Shown here in pieces: positions 1 through 11,562 of a stretch of 44,863 nt of DNA; position 1 is the stretch's first letter; every line of letters begins with the position of its first letter. Origin of the DNA: Robiginitomaculum sp. (GTDB taxonomy: Bacteria > Pseudomonadota > Alphaproteobacteria > Caulobacterales > Maricaulaceae). The DNA lies in assembly GCA_021776595.1 (NCBI GenBank), contig JAJFFP010000092.1:1-44863 (forward strand), written 5' to 3'. The notes beneath the pieces are model-generated. The model ran no database searches, was not told where the DNA came from, and was given only the letters and a program-made list of their open reading frames with translations. The position numbers and the translations under genes were made by a program.

Positions 1-128
1 TGATGCTGCATCAGGGCCAACTGGCTTGCCGGCGCAAGGAGTTTTGCCAGCCCCGGCAACAGAAAATACAGGGCCAGCAAGAGGCGGCCAGTCCCTGTAA
101 AAATCTGCGATGTTTTATCCTGTGCCAT
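1..128 (-). CDS. DoxX-like membrane protein, N-terminal part (truncated by window edge)
   Basis: Reading leftward from an ATG at 128-126, 42 codons stay open to the window edge. The peptide begins MAQDKTSQIF and then has a hydrophobic stretch, LLLALYFLLPGLAKLLAP, which matches the first transmembrane helix of the DoxX/DoxD family (small four-helix inner-membrane proteins, often linked to redox functions). The start is supported by an AGGGGA Shine-Dalgarno sequence five bases upstream. The rest lies outside the window, so the family call rests on the first helix only. It is divergent from the TfoX-like gene. Confidence 0.6.
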   Translation of the reverse strand, partial: MAQDKTSQIFTGTGRLLLALYFLLPGLAKLLAPASQLALMQH

Positions 129-187
129 AAAATCCCCTGTGTCTGTTCTCTTACTATACCGTGTGGGGTAAGAAATCGAGGATATTT

Positions 188-562
188 ATGGCGGTATCAG
201 AACCATTCAAGACCTATATCTGTGAGTTATTATCAGGGCTGGGGGAGGTCACAACGCGCCATATGTTTGGCGGTGCCGGGATATATTGTGACGGGGTGAT
301 GTTCGCCCTGATCGCCGATGAAGTGTTGTATCTAAAAGTTGATGAGGCCCTGAAAGCCGATTTGCTGGTATTTGGCTGTGGCCCTTTCATGGTGGATTTT
401 GGCAAAGGCGATGGACCCAGACCCATGAATGGCTATTGGTCCATGCCCCCAAACGCACTGGATGACCCGGATGAAGCCTGTCAATGGGGGCATCGAGCGC
501 TTGATTTTGCCCTTCAGGTGCAAAGACAGAAAAAACCAAAAAAGAAAAAGAAAAAAAGATAA
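188..562 (+). CDS. TfoX N-terminal domain family protein
   Basis: A 124-residue protein. The region from about residue 5 to 105 matches the TfoX N-terminal domain: an early RHMFGGAGIY segment, DEVLYLKVDE, and a late GYWSMPP segment typical of these stand-alone proteins. Full-length TfoX is a competence regulator in gammaproteobacteria; single-domain versions are common in alphaproteobacteria and their role is not established. The ATG at 188 is chosen because GAGG lies just upstream and the protein then starts MAVSEPF; an upstream in-frame start at 161 lacks such support. The tail is very lysine-rich (six consecutive Lys before the last Arg), possibly for nucleic-acid or membrane contact. The stop is one base from the convergent stop of the next gene. 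Confidence 0.8.
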   Translation: MAVSEPFKTYICELLSGLGEVTTRHMFGGAGIYCDGVMFALIADEVLYLKVDEALKADLLVFGCGPFMVDFGKGDGPRPMNGYWSMPPNALDDPDEACQWGHRALDFALQVQRQKKPKKKKKKR

Positions 563-563
563 T

Positions 564-3500
564 CTAATTGGAAACCGAGTTTTCCAGCTTGGCCAGCAGC
601 GTAGCGTCTATGCGCCCGGTCTGGGCAAGCCCCAGATCGCGCTCATAGGCAATGATTGCCTGGCGGGTAGAGCGGCCCGGATTGCCATCGGCAGGACCCG
701 GTTTATAGCCAAGACGCGCCAGTAAAACCTGGGCACGGGCAATGCTGGGGGCGGTGTTTAACTGGGGTCTGGCCCAGGTGATATTACGGAAGATACCATT
801 GGCGGCCAGATCAAGCGGCCGGGGGCGAAAACTGGTAATAATCGCTTCGGCTTCGCTTTTGGTTGCAGGAGATAAATTGGCCCCGATTTCATCAGCGCGC
901 GCTTTGGCTCCATCATCACCGGCTTTGGCAGCGATGGAATACCAGGCAAAGGCCTGGGCCAAAGATTCGGGGACACCAAGGCCCTGCTCATATAAAAATG
1001 CCAGATTGTATTGAGAGTTGGTCAGACCCATGCGTGCCGCTTCCTGAAACCATTTTGCCGCCTGTTCATAGCTCTGCGGTAAGCCATTGCCTTCGGCATA
1101 GACCATGGCCAGATTGTGCATGGCGCGGCGATTGCCGCCATTGGCCGATCGCTCGGTCCAGCGCCGTGCTTCTTTTATATCCTTGGGAACGCCAGTGCCT
1201 TCCTCAAAAAGTTTGCCAAGGCGGTATTGGGCAATGGGCAGGCCGCGATTGGCGGCCTGTTGCATGAGTTTGACGCCTTCTTGCATATCTCCGGCATCCA
1301 GTTTGGCCGAGGCCAGTTGAAACTGGGCAATGGGATCGCCATTGGCGGCGGCCTGTTGAATGGTTAAGCGCTGGTTTGTGTTCCGGGTGGGCGGCGTCGC
1401 GGTGGTGTTGCGCGCCACCACAGGCTGGATGACCGCTTTACCCGGTTGTTCCAGCGGGGCGCTGCTGACCGGTGTGGTGGGTTGTGGTGTGGGTGTGATG
1501 GTGGTTTGTGCGCTTGCGGTTTTTACGGGGCGTCTGGTCTGTGACTTTACCGGTGGCTTTTGTTGCCCGGATCGTCCGGCTGTGCGGTTCTTCACAGGTG
1601 ACTTCGCGACTTTATTTATGTTTTTGGGCGCTTCATTGATGGAGGCGCGCTCTGTAATTTGGTTTTCACCGCCATCCAGTTCCGGGTCTTGCGCCTGACC
1701 TTCGCCGGCTATGGCATCCACCGGGTTTAGCAACTGAGCGCTTTGCGCAGGCTTTGCCGCTCCATCAATCAGCGGATCCCATTCTGATCCTGCATCAGCA
1801 ACGGCATCGGTTCCGGCAGGGGCTTTGCCAAGCCCCATAAAGGCCATGCCACCGGCACCAGCCAGAGTGATAATGGCAATCACACTGGCGGCCACTAAAA
1901 ATTTACGCGATCCACCACTGGCTACAGCTTTATCATGGCGCGGATTTTGCTCGCCGGACATGCGCACTGAACGGCGCGCGGCGGAGAGAAATTCTGAATC
2001 AGCCGTGGCACCGGCCGGCGCGTATTGGGCGGTATCCATTGGCGAATAGAGCGGCGAGATAACAGTTTCGGGGGCGCTTTGCGGGTCCTCCTCCGTGTGG
2101 GCGAAAGGTGCCGTATCCAGATCGGGCGATAATGGCGGTAGCGATGGTGCGGCATCATCATCAAACTGCATGGGCGGTGTCAGCACCTCTTCCAGTGCAG
2201 GGTTGATCGAAGAGGCGGTGGACGCATCGGGGAGAGTTACGCCATCATAACCTTGAAGATTGGTGTCATGGCCTGGATCAAAGGGCGGTGGGTTTTTAAC
2301 CACGCCCTCCAGTGCTTCCAGCCGTTCAGCCAGCGCCAGCATGGCCCGTTGCACGGGACTGTCTTCATCTTCGGTATCACTGGTTTTTGTATCCAGCCGG
2401 TCCTGAATACGCTGCAAGGCGTCTTCCACCATTTTGGCGGTGCGTTCTTCCGAGGCGATAATGCGCGCTTCCAGGCTGTCTTCTGCGCCGCGCTGTGCCT
2501 CAACGATATTGAGTTTTTCTTCCAGCCGGGTCATCGCCCCGGTCAGACCATCGCCGATTTTATCAATGGCGCTGGCATGGTCATTCTGAAATTCGGTGAA
2601 GCGCGCATCCAGCATTTTATCAAGGCTGATGGCGGTATTACGCTCGGCTTCGCAAAAGCGATGGTCTATGGCACTGCCCAGTTTGCCAACCTCACCGGCA
2701 ATGCGCTCCAGCGTATCGGCATGGCGTTTTTCAGAATTGGCAATATGACCGCGAACTGCACGCAAAGAAGCCTCAAACTTTTCAAGGCGGGGTGCCGCAG
2801 CCTGCGCCTCGATCTGTGCGGCCAACTGGCCACGGGTCTGGGCCACCACATGGATCAGTTCTTCACTTAATGTTTTGAAACGCCGGTTGAAGGTATCAGA
2901 CAGTCCCGCCTGGCTGTTTTCTCCGGCCTGTTTCTCGGTCTGCCGCAGACGCTTTTCCAGTGCATCCATGCTGGCTTCAAGGGCGCGCACCGCATGATCG
3001 GTTGAGCGCTCTGCGGTGCTCAGGCGCTGGCTTAATTCATCGGAGCGATTATTGACCAGCTCCAGTTCCTTGGATAGCTCATGGCGTGTCTGGTCCAGTT
3101 GCAATTCGGTATGTTCGGCCACCGTATCAATGCGCCGCGCCGTATCTTCCGTGGCCCGGTCCACCTTGTACCCGACACGATCAATTTCCTCGCGGGTTTT
3201 GGCGGTTACGGTTTCAAGGGCATCGAGTGAATTCTCCAGCTTTCCGGTCAGATTGTCATGAACCTTCTCCATACCTTCAAGGCGGGTCAGAAGGCCAAGA
3301 ACCGTCTGGTCAATCCCGGTTATGGCCAGGGTGGAGCGCCGTTCGGCCGCCTCCAGCCGCGCCGTCAATTCTTCAAGGGCGTCCTGGGATTCTGGATAGT
3401 TTGCATTGCTGCCAAGAATGGAAAGAGAGCCGGGGGCGGTAAAGCGGGCGCGCTCTTGCGCCGGGGCAAAGTTATCGTTCAGCAGGCGCTGATTCATCCA

Positions 3501-3596
3501 CTCGCCCAGGGTCATGCCAGCACGCTGGGCAGCGGCTTTGGCGGCTTCGCGCGCGCGCGGGTCGATTCCTTTTACGCTCCACGGGCCAGTGGCCAT
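564..3596 (-). CDS. PodJ-like polarity/SEL1-repeat protein with peptidoglycan-binding domain
   Basis: A 1010-residue protein with an alphaproteobacterial PodJ-like architecture. The N-terminus MATGPWSVKGIDPRAREAAK carries a conserved cytoplasmic motif. A long heptad-rich coiled coil spans about residues 75-440, followed by an acidic/proline-rich linker. One transmembrane helix lies near 565-590 (FLVAASVIAIITLAGAGG). A Pro/Thr-rich periplasmic linker leads to about four SEL1 repeats (about 750-910; FEEGTGVPKD, YEQGLGVPES) and a C-terminal peptidoglycan-binding domain (about 945-1010; LLARLGYKPGPADG). Proteins of this type organise cell poles in Caulobacter and relatives; the role here is inferred. 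ATG 3596 is preferred over GTG 3605 because AGGGGA sits nine bases before the ATG but only two before the GTG. Confidence 0.8.
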   Translation of the reverse strand: MATGPWSVKGIDPRAREAAKAAAQRAGMTLGEWMNQRLLNDNFAPAQERARFTAPGSLSILGSNANYPESQDALEELTARLEAAERRSTLAITGIDQTVLGLLTRLEGMEKVHDNLTGKLENSLDALETVTAKTREEIDRVGYKVDRATEDTARRIDTVAEHTELQLDQTRHELSKELELVNNRSDELSQRLSTAERSTDHAVRALEASMDALEKRLRQTEKQAGENSQAGLSDTFNRRFKTLSEELIHVVAQTRGQLAAQIEAQAAAPRLEKFEASLRAVRGHIANSEKRHADTLERIAGEVGKLGSAIDHRFCEAERNTAISLDKMLDARFTEFQNDHASAIDKIGDGLTGAMTRLEEKLNIVEAQRGAEDSLEARIIASEERTAKMVEDALQRIQDRLDTKTSDTEDEDSPVQRAMLALAERLEALEGVVKNPPPFDPGHDTNLQGYDGVTLPDASTASSINPALEEVLTPPMQFDDDAAPSLPPLSPDLDTAPFAHTEEDPQSAPETVISPLYSPMDTAQYAPAGATADSEFLSAARRSVRMSGEQNPRHDKAVASGGSRKFLVAASVIAIITLAGAGGMAFMGLGKAPAGTDAVADAGSEWDPLIDGAAKPAQSAQLLNPVDAIAGEGQAQDPELDGGENQITERASINEAPKNINKVAKSPVKNRTAGRSGQQKPPVKSQTRRPVKTASAQTTITPTPQPTTPVSSAPLEQPGKAVIQPVVARNTTATPPTRNTNQRLTIQQAAANGDPIAQFQLASAKLDAGDMQEGVKLMQQAANRGLPIAQYRLGKLFEEGTGVPKDIKEARRWTERSANGGNRRAMHNLAMVYAEGNGLPQSYEQAAKWFQEAARMGLTNSQYNLAFLYEQGLGVPESLAQAFAWYSIAAKAGDDGAKARADEIGANLSPATKSEAEAIITSFRPRPLDLAANGIFRNITWARPQLNTAPSIARAQVLLARLGYKPGPADGNPGRSTRQAIIAYERDLGLAQTGRIDATLLAKLENSVSN

Positions 3597-3639
3597 CCGA
3601 ATCACTCCCCTATTCGACAGATATTAAGTTAGTCATACC

Positions 3640-3662
3640 AACATGCGGTGTAAACATGCGGT
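3640..3662. repeat. 10-bp direct repeat AACATGCGGT x2
   Basis: AACATGCGGT occurs at 3640-3649 and again at 3653-3662, 13 bp apart start to start. It lies in the divergent promoter region between the PodJ-like gene and the nitroreductase. The spacing would suit a tandem regulator site, but no known regulator is recognised. Confidence 0.4.
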
Positions 3663-3744
3663 AATACACACAATATACGGGGTAATTCCAGATGGTATTC
3701 CCGGTAACACCGTGTCAATCTTGGTTAACAAATGCGCCTATATT

Positions 3745-3760
3745 GTTAAGATCGCGTAAA
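3745..3760 (-). promoter_or_regulatory. CtrA-like box (near consensus)
   Basis: On the minus strand this reads TTTA-N7-TTAAC, one mismatch from the CtrA consensus TTAA-N7-TTAAC. CtrA is the alphaproteobacterial cell-cycle regulator that controls polarity genes. The site faces the PodJ-like gene from about 150 bp upstream of its start. Short AT-rich motifs occur by chance, so this is suggestive only. Confidence 0.3.
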
Positions 3761-3801
3761 TATGGTTAATGAAAATTCATATTTATGAGGGGAAAAGTTC
3801 T

Positions 3802-4488
3802 TTGAATTCAACACCAAAAGCCAGATATGTTAAACTGGAAAACCTGCCGCAGGTTGCGCCCAAAACCATGGTGGCGCGGGCCAAAGATTTTTATGAACGG
3901 ATGCGCCGCCGTCGCACCGTGCGGGATTTTTCGGATAAGGCCATACCGCAAGAGGTGATAGAGTATGCCATTCGCACCGCCGGTAGTGCGCCCTCTGGTG
4001 CCAATAAACAGCCCTGGAGTTTTGTTGCCATCAGTGACCCTTCCTTAAAAACGCAAATCCGTATTGAAGCAGAAAAGGAGGAAAAGGAGTTTTATGCCGG
4101 CAAGGCCGGCAAGGAATGGCTGCGCGATCTGGCGCATTTAGGCACCGATGAACACAAGCCCTTTCTGGAAACAGCGCCCTGGCTGATTGTGGTGTTTCAG
4201 AAGAATTATGATATCGACCCGCAAACCCGGAACCGCTCAAAAAATTATTATATCCATGAGAGCGTGGGTCTGGCCTGTGGCCTGCTGATCGCCAGCCTGC
4301 ATCAGGCGGGGCTGGCGACCCTGACCCACACCCCCAGCCCGATGAATTTTCTGCGTGACCTTTTGGGCCGCCCCAAAAATGAACGGGCGGTGATGATTGT
4401 GGTTGCCGGCTATGCGGCAAAAGATGTTATGGTGCCTGACATAACGCGCAAGGCGCTCGAAGAAATCGCCGTTTTCAAAACAACATAA
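3802..4488 (+). CDS. Nitroreductase family FMN protein (iodotyrosine-deiodinase-like branch)
   Basis: A flavin oxidoreductase of the nitroreductase superfamily, about 228 residues. Visible motifs are RRRRTVRDFSD (phosphate/FMN-binding Arg cluster), SAPSGANKQPW (FMN contact), EKEEKEFY, and HESVGLACGLLIASL followed by LTHTPSPMNFL. The EKEEKEFY and THTPSPM segments are typical of the branch that includes iodotyrosine-deiodinase-like enzymes. The natural substrate cannot be inferred. Start: an in-frame ATG at 3769 has no ribosome-binding site, whereas TTG at 3802 follows GAGGGG by about ten bases and gives a family-like N-terminus (NSTPKARYVKLE). If the ATG is used the protein has 11 extra residues (239 in total). 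Confidence 0.8.
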   Translation: MNSTPKARYVKLENLPQVAPKTMVARAKDFYERMRRRRTVRDFSDKAIPQEVIEYAIRTAGSAPSGANKQPWSFVAISDPSLKTQIRIEAEKEEKEFYAGKAGKEWLRDLAHLGTDEHKPFLETAPWLIVVFQKNYDIDPQTRNRSKNYYIHESVGLACGLLIASLHQAGLATLTHTPSPMNFLRDLLGRPKNERAVMIVVAGYAAKDVMVPDITRKALEEIAVFKTT

Positions 4489-4540
4489 GGGCCGGGTTAT
4501 CACCTTAGGTCCTGGGGAATGAACATGATGGAGAAATGTC

Positions 4541-5686
4541 ATGATCAACGACCTGTGCTTACAAGCAAATTATTGTAAAGCCACATCACCGCTCTACGCC
4601 GCTCTCTTTGAAAGTCTGGTAGAAGTGTTTAAGGCAAAACAATCCGGTATCAGCACTACGGACCTTGAAGGGTTTTTTCAAACAATAAATTCCTGCTGGC
4701 AGGATCGCTCCTTCACCAATTTTTTTGAACGGCCATTACTGCTGGCCGGTGCGTTGCATGCACAGGCACTGCAAGGCCATGCCCCCGCACTGGCAGAGTT
4801 TTATGCAAGTTGCGGCGGCCATTTTATGCCTTCGCAAAAACCGGATTTGGCCAAGGCAATAAAAACGGTGCTTGGTGAAAATTATCAGGAAATGATCCCG
4901 TTTTGGGCGCAAACCACCATTCAGACCAATGAAACCTCAAGAGGCCCGGCCTGGCTGTTACCCTTATTGGCGCATTGGTCCGTAAAGAAGCAACACATAA
5001 CGCTGATTGAGTTGGGGTGCAGTGCCGGGCTGGGGCTGGTGGCTGATGGTTATGGGTATAAGGTGGCGGGCCCCAAGGACCATCAATGGTCACAATCAGG
5101 TCAGCCGTGTTTTGAGGTTTTGCTCAGCAGTGCAGGTGCAGAAAAGGCATTCTCATCACTGGATAACCTGCCGGTGCTTGGCGCCGCTATTACGCAGCGC
5201 ATTGGCTGTGATCTAAACCCGCTTGATTGTCGCGATGCGAAGCAAAAACGAATTTTAGAAGCCCTGATCTGGCCGGATAATATGCCGCGACTGATGCGCT
5301 TGCGGGCCGCCATAGAGACGCAGGGCCAGTATGATGTGCGTTTTGAGCGCGGCGATATGGTCGATTGCATCAAGCGCCTAAGCCGGCGCGATTTTGAAAA
5401 CACACCTATGATCTGTCTGTTTAACACGGTGGCCAGTTGTTATCTGGGCGATCCGCACTATGGGCGTTTGCGCGCTGCCATAACAGGTGCCTTTAACGGC
5501 CCCTGGGCCGATAAAGACTGTCTGTGGATCGAACTTGAAATGCCGCGCATGGATGAGCGCCTGCCGGATTATACCATTGGTAAAGAGCAATTGATAAAGG
5601 TCCACCAGCGGTACGGGCAAAGCGGAATGCAGACACACTATTTTGGTGCCGGAGCGGCACACCCTAAAGAGATTGAGGTTTATTGA
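4541..5686 (+). CDS. DUF2332 family protein
   Basis: A 381-residue protein matching DUF2332. Signatures include LLAGALHAQAL and PALAEFYASCGG near the N-terminus, QTNETSRGPAWLLPLL, a glycine-rich LIELGCSAGLGL motif resembling the SAM-binding loop of Rossmann methyltransferases, GCDLNPLDCRDAKQKR, and ALIWPDNMPRLMRLRAAI. The family is widespread and biochemically uncharacterised; a methyltransferase-like fold is a reasonable inference, but a function is not. ATG 4541 is preceded by GGAG at seven bases. It lies 52 bp downstream of the nitroreductase in the same direction and may be co-transcribed with it. Its stop is three bases from the convergent Cys-rich gene. Confidence 0.75.
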   Translation: MINDLCLQANYCKATSPLYAALFESLVEVFKAKQSGISTTDLEGFFQTINSCWQDRSFTNFFERPLLLAGALHAQALQGHAPALAEFYASCGGHFMPSQKPDLAKAIKTVLGENYQEMIPFWAQTTIQTNETSRGPAWLLPLLAHWSVKKQHITLIELGCSAGLGLVADGYGYKVAGPKDHQWSQSGQPCFEVLLSSAGAEKAFSSLDNLPVLGAAITQRIGCDLNPLDCRDAKQKRILEALIWPDNMPRLMRLRAAIETQGQYDVRFERGDMVDCIKRLSRRDFENTPMICLFNTVASCYLGDPHYGRLRAAITGAFNGPWADKDCLWIELEMPRMDERLPDYTIGKEQLIKVHQRYGQSGMQTHYFGAGAAHPKEIEVY

Positions 5687-5689
5687 CGA

Positions 5690-6040
5690 CTAGTCGCAAC
5701 CGCCAACGGAAGGGTCATTACTATCCTCCCATATGGATTTTCCCTTGCATTTGCCTGAATCAATCAGACTTTTGCAATCGAGCATGCCTTTGCACACACA
5801 CCCGCCAAAACCCTTGTCGGTCTCGGTGCATTCCCATTTCTGGGTCTGGTTGGTGGTGATGCTGTTGGCGGCGTTTTCAAAACGCTTGCTACGTTTAAGT
5901 GTGGCCCGATAGGGTTTCACTTTGGCTATTGTGGTTTGTTTGACCACGCGCTTTGCACTGGATTGTGCGGCCATTGACGGTGTGGCCAGCATTGAAAACG
6001 CAAACAAGAAAGCAAACAGGATTGCCAGATATTTTAACAT
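5690..6040 (-). CDS. Small secreted cysteine-rich protein, unknown function
   Basis: A 116-residue protein of unrecognised family. The N-terminus MLKYLAILFAFLFAFSMLAT is a strong signal peptide, with a likely signal peptidase I site at SMA-AQ. The mature part is basic at first (KRVVKQTTIAKVKPYR). Its C-terminal 50 residues hold six cysteines (WEC, GGCVC, LDC, GKC, GGCD), enough for three disulfides in the periplasm or outside the cell. ATG 6040 is chosen because GGGGAG lies seven bases upstream; a further ATG at 6055 would add MGRNI before the signal peptide. A 17-bp palindrome lies just upstream. Confidence 0.7.
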   Translation of the reverse strand: MLKYLAILFAFLFAFSMLATPSMAAQSSAKRVVKQTTIAKVKPYRATLKRSKRFENAANSITTNQTQKWECTETDKGFGGCVCKGMLDCKSLIDSGKCKGKSIWEDSNDPSVGGCD

Positions 6041-6058
6041 GATATTTCTCCCCATAGG

Positions 6059-6075
6059 CGGAAAACAATTTTCCG
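6059..6075. promoter_or_regulatory. 17-bp inverted repeat upstream of the Cys-rich gene
   Basis: CGGAAAA-CAA-TTTTCCG is a perfect 7-bp inverted repeat 19 bases upstream of the ATG at 6040. It could be an operator or a leader hairpin; no matching regulator is recognised. Confidence 0.4.
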
Positions 6076-6112
6076 TTATTTCGTCCCTGGGGCCAAGGTA
6101 ACATATTTAGAT

Positions 6113-6149
6113 AAAAAAGGCATCAGACACCAAAAAGAATGTAAATGCC
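6113..6149 (-). terminator. Probable terminator downstream of atpC
   Basis: On the minus strand, after the atpC stop, GGCAT and ATGCC can pair (with extra ACA/TGT pairing inside) and are followed by six T residues. The loop is long, so the stem is weaker than a textbook terminator, but the position and T-run fit the end of the atp operon. Confidence 0.45.
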
Positions 6150-6151
6150 GG

Positions 6152-6556
6152 TCAATTCATCATGGCGTTTTGTAACGCCTGAAGGTAACCCAGCCTGTCC
6201 TGCAGTTTGCGGCGCGCGTCATCACTTTTGGCATCCGCCAAGTCTTCTTCGGTATTGCGCAGGTCCTTAGCCACTTTGGCGGCGTCCAGCGTGGCTAGGT
6301 CCACCGCTGCTTCGGCGAGGATAATCAGGCCCGCCGGTGTCACATCGGCAAAGCCGCCGCGCAAAAACATGCGCCGGGTTTCTGCGCCGTCCTTAATGCT
6401 GATCGCCCCCATGCGAATGGTGGTCATCACCGGGGCATGGTTGGGCAGAACCCCAAAATCGCCTTCTTCGCCGGGCACATCGACGCCGTCCACTTCTCCC
6501 GAAAAAAGCTCACGTTCCGGGGAAACCAGTGAAAATTGTAATCTAGCCGTCATCAT
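6152..6556 (-). CDS. atpC: F1F0 ATP synthase subunit epsilon
   Basis: The epsilon subunit of the central stalk of F1, which couples rotation to catalysis and restrains ATP hydrolysis. The 134 residues contain the N-terminal beta-sandwich (LVSPERELFSGEVDGVDVPG, GDFGVLPNHAPVMT) and a C-terminal helical hairpin region (AAKVAKDLRNTEEDLADAKS). The length fits alphaproteobacterial epsilon. Three consecutive possible starts exist: GTG 6559, ATG 6556 and ATG 6553. AAGGG lies five bases before the first ATG. It is the last gene of the operon, and the upstream small ORF ends within a few bases of this start, implying translational coupling. Confidence 0.95.
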   Translation of the reverse strand: MMTARLQFSLVSPERELFSGEVDGVDVPGEEGDFGVLPNHAPVMTTIRMGAISIKDGAETRRMFLRGGFADVTPAGLIILAEAAVDLATLDAAKVAKDLRNTEEDLADAKSDDARRKLQDRLGYLQALQNAMMN

Positions 6557-6558
6557 CA

Positions 6559-6761
6559 CTACCCTTGCGCCTGAGCGCTCTTCAACCTGGTCTCAAAAAG
6601 GCGGATCGCCTTTTCAAATTTATCGCGGCAATCAGGGTTGCAAAATCCAACCACTTCACCGCGATAAAGACTTAAAGCATTGGCACTGACCGGATCACCG
6701 GACCAGGGACACACATCATTGATGCAGTCCGCCAGGCCCAGTATCTGTTCAGCGCCTGCCA

Positions 6762-6762
<1 letters not shown>
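6559..6762 (-). CDS. YHS/TRASH-like small metal-binding protein inside the atp operon
   Basis: A 67-residue protein with cysteines at 13, 18, 41 and 45 in the pattern NDVCPWSGDPVS...YRGEVVGFCNPDCRDKF. This resembles the YHS/TRASH class of small Cys-based metal-binding modules (C...V...Y.G..Y.FC...C...F). Similar short proteins occur in alphaproteobacteria, sometimes with unhelpful names; no function is established. Its ATG overlaps the atpD stop by one base (TAATG), and its TAG abuts the atpC start, so it is translated as part of the F1 operon. A role in ATP synthase assembly or metal/redox sensing is only a guess. The aromatic-Cys pattern and tight coupling make it a real gene. Confidence 0.8.
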
Positions 6763-8249
<1,487 letters not shown>

Positions 8250-8275
8250 TTATGAGAGAGCATTATTTGCGGTCT

Positions 8276-9163
8276 CTATACGGCTTCGGCACCGGCAATG
8301 ATTTCGATCAGTTCGGTGGTAATCATGCTCTGGCGTTTACGGTTGTATTGCAGTGATAATTTTTCAATCATTTCACCGGCATTGCGGGTGGAATTATCCA
8401 TGGCAGACATTTTTGCGCCCATTTCACCGGCTACATTCTCAAGTAGAGCCTGAAAAATCTGCGTGGCGAGATTGCGTGGCAAAAGGACCTTCAATATGCC
8501 TTCTTCGTCCGGCTCGTAATCATAGGCCGCTCCACCAAGATCAGGCGCGCTAGCGGCCTCATCAAGAGATTGCATGGCCGGGATCAGAATTTGTGTGGTG
8601 GGCACTTGCGAAATCACGGATTTGAACCGTGAAAAAATCAGGGTGCAGATGTCAAACTCACCGGCTTCAAACATGGTGAGTATTTTGGTGGAAATGTCTG
8701 CCGCCACAGTGCTGTCTATATTTTTATGTTCGCGAAGCGATATTACATCCAACATGTTGTCACTGTGGATACGCCCCAACTGATCCGCCGCCTTGCCCCC
8801 GACGCATAGAATTTTGACGGTTTTCCCCTCGCCCAGCAGGCGGGAAATTTCGACGCGGGCATGGCGGGCAATCTGGCTGTTAAAACCGCCGCACAGGCCC
8901 CGGTCCGCACTGGCTACTACCAAAAGATGGGTATCACTCTTGCCGGTGCCAACCAGCAATTCAGGCGCGCCCGGACGGCCATCCATGGCAACGGAGAGAT
9001 TGCCAACCACAGCGCTCATACGCGCCGCATAGGGGCGCGCAGCCTCAACGGCCTCTTGCGCGCGGCGCAGTTTTGCAGCCGCCACCATTTGCATGGCCTT
9101 GGTGATTTTCTGAATGGATTTCACGCTATCAATACGATCGCGGAATTCCTTCAAACTCGCCAT
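8276..9163 (-). CDS. atpG: F1F0 ATP synthase subunit gamma
   Basis: The rotating central-stalk subunit. The 295 residues start [20 protein letters not shown], the conserved N-terminal helix, contain the [12 protein letters not shown] motif, and end with the C-terminal helix ([20 protein letters not shown], then [18 protein letters not shown]). These paired helices form the coiled coil inside the alpha3beta3 ring. The start has AAAGGA seven to eight bases upstream. The gene lies 25 bp after atpA. Confidence 0.98.
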   Translation of the reverse strand: MASLKEFRDRIDSVKSIQKITKAMQMVAAAKLRRAQEAVEAARPYAARMSAVVGNLSVAMDGRPGAPELLVGTGKSDTHLLVVASADRGLCGGFNSQIARHARVEISRLLGEGKTVKILCVGGKAADQLGRIHSDNMLDVISLREHKNIDSTVAADISTKILTMFEAGEFDICTLIFSRFKSVISQVPTTQILIPAMQSLDEAASAPDLGGAAYDYEPDEEGILKVLLPRNLATQIFQALLENVAGEMGAKMSAMDNSTRNAGEMIEKLSLQYNRKRQSMITTELIEIIAGAEAV

Positions 9164-9188
9164 GGGACTATTCCTTTATAGTCAGGGT

Positions 9189-11281
<2,093 letters not shown>

Positions 11282-11394
11282 TCTAATCCACCTGTAGTCT
11301 AATTCGTCTGCTATCGTATCGCAGAGGGTTAACGCATTGAAAACTCTGTAGTTTGTGGGGGTTGCAAATTGGTGAAACCCGGTCTATTTCCACA

Positions 11395-11431
11395 GCCCGG
11401 CGGGGGCATAGCATGCCCTTTAAGGCCGGGC
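11395..11431. promoter_or_regulatory. Nested inverted repeat between atpH and histidine kinase
   Basis: An outer stem GCCCGGC (11395-11401) pairs with GCCGGGC (11425-11431). Inside it GGGCAT (11404-11409) pairs with ATGCCC (11413-11418) around a 3-base loop. It sits in the 281-bp divergent gap between the atp operon and the kinase. It could be a leader hairpin or a double operator. No T-run follows on either strand, so it is not a normal terminator. Nothing else is recognised in the gap (11282-11562). Confidence 0.5.
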
Positions 11432-11562
11432 AAGATAGGGACGACAGCATGACGGTCAAAGATGTTGTGTTGTATTATTGGAGAATAAAACAAACCGGCT
11501 CTACGGTATGTTAACCTGTTTATGTCATCTTGCTCGTCCTGAAGGGGAAAAGGGCAGGAATA

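Noticed and set aside
3-299. Plus-strand open frame at the left edge
   Set aside because: It overlaps the start of the DoxX-like gene on the other strand and the TfoX-like gene, has no motif, and lacks a ribosome-binding site.
2253-2870. Plus-strand open frame opposite the PodJ-like gene
   Set aside because: Antisense to the coiled-coil region; no start signal or motifs.
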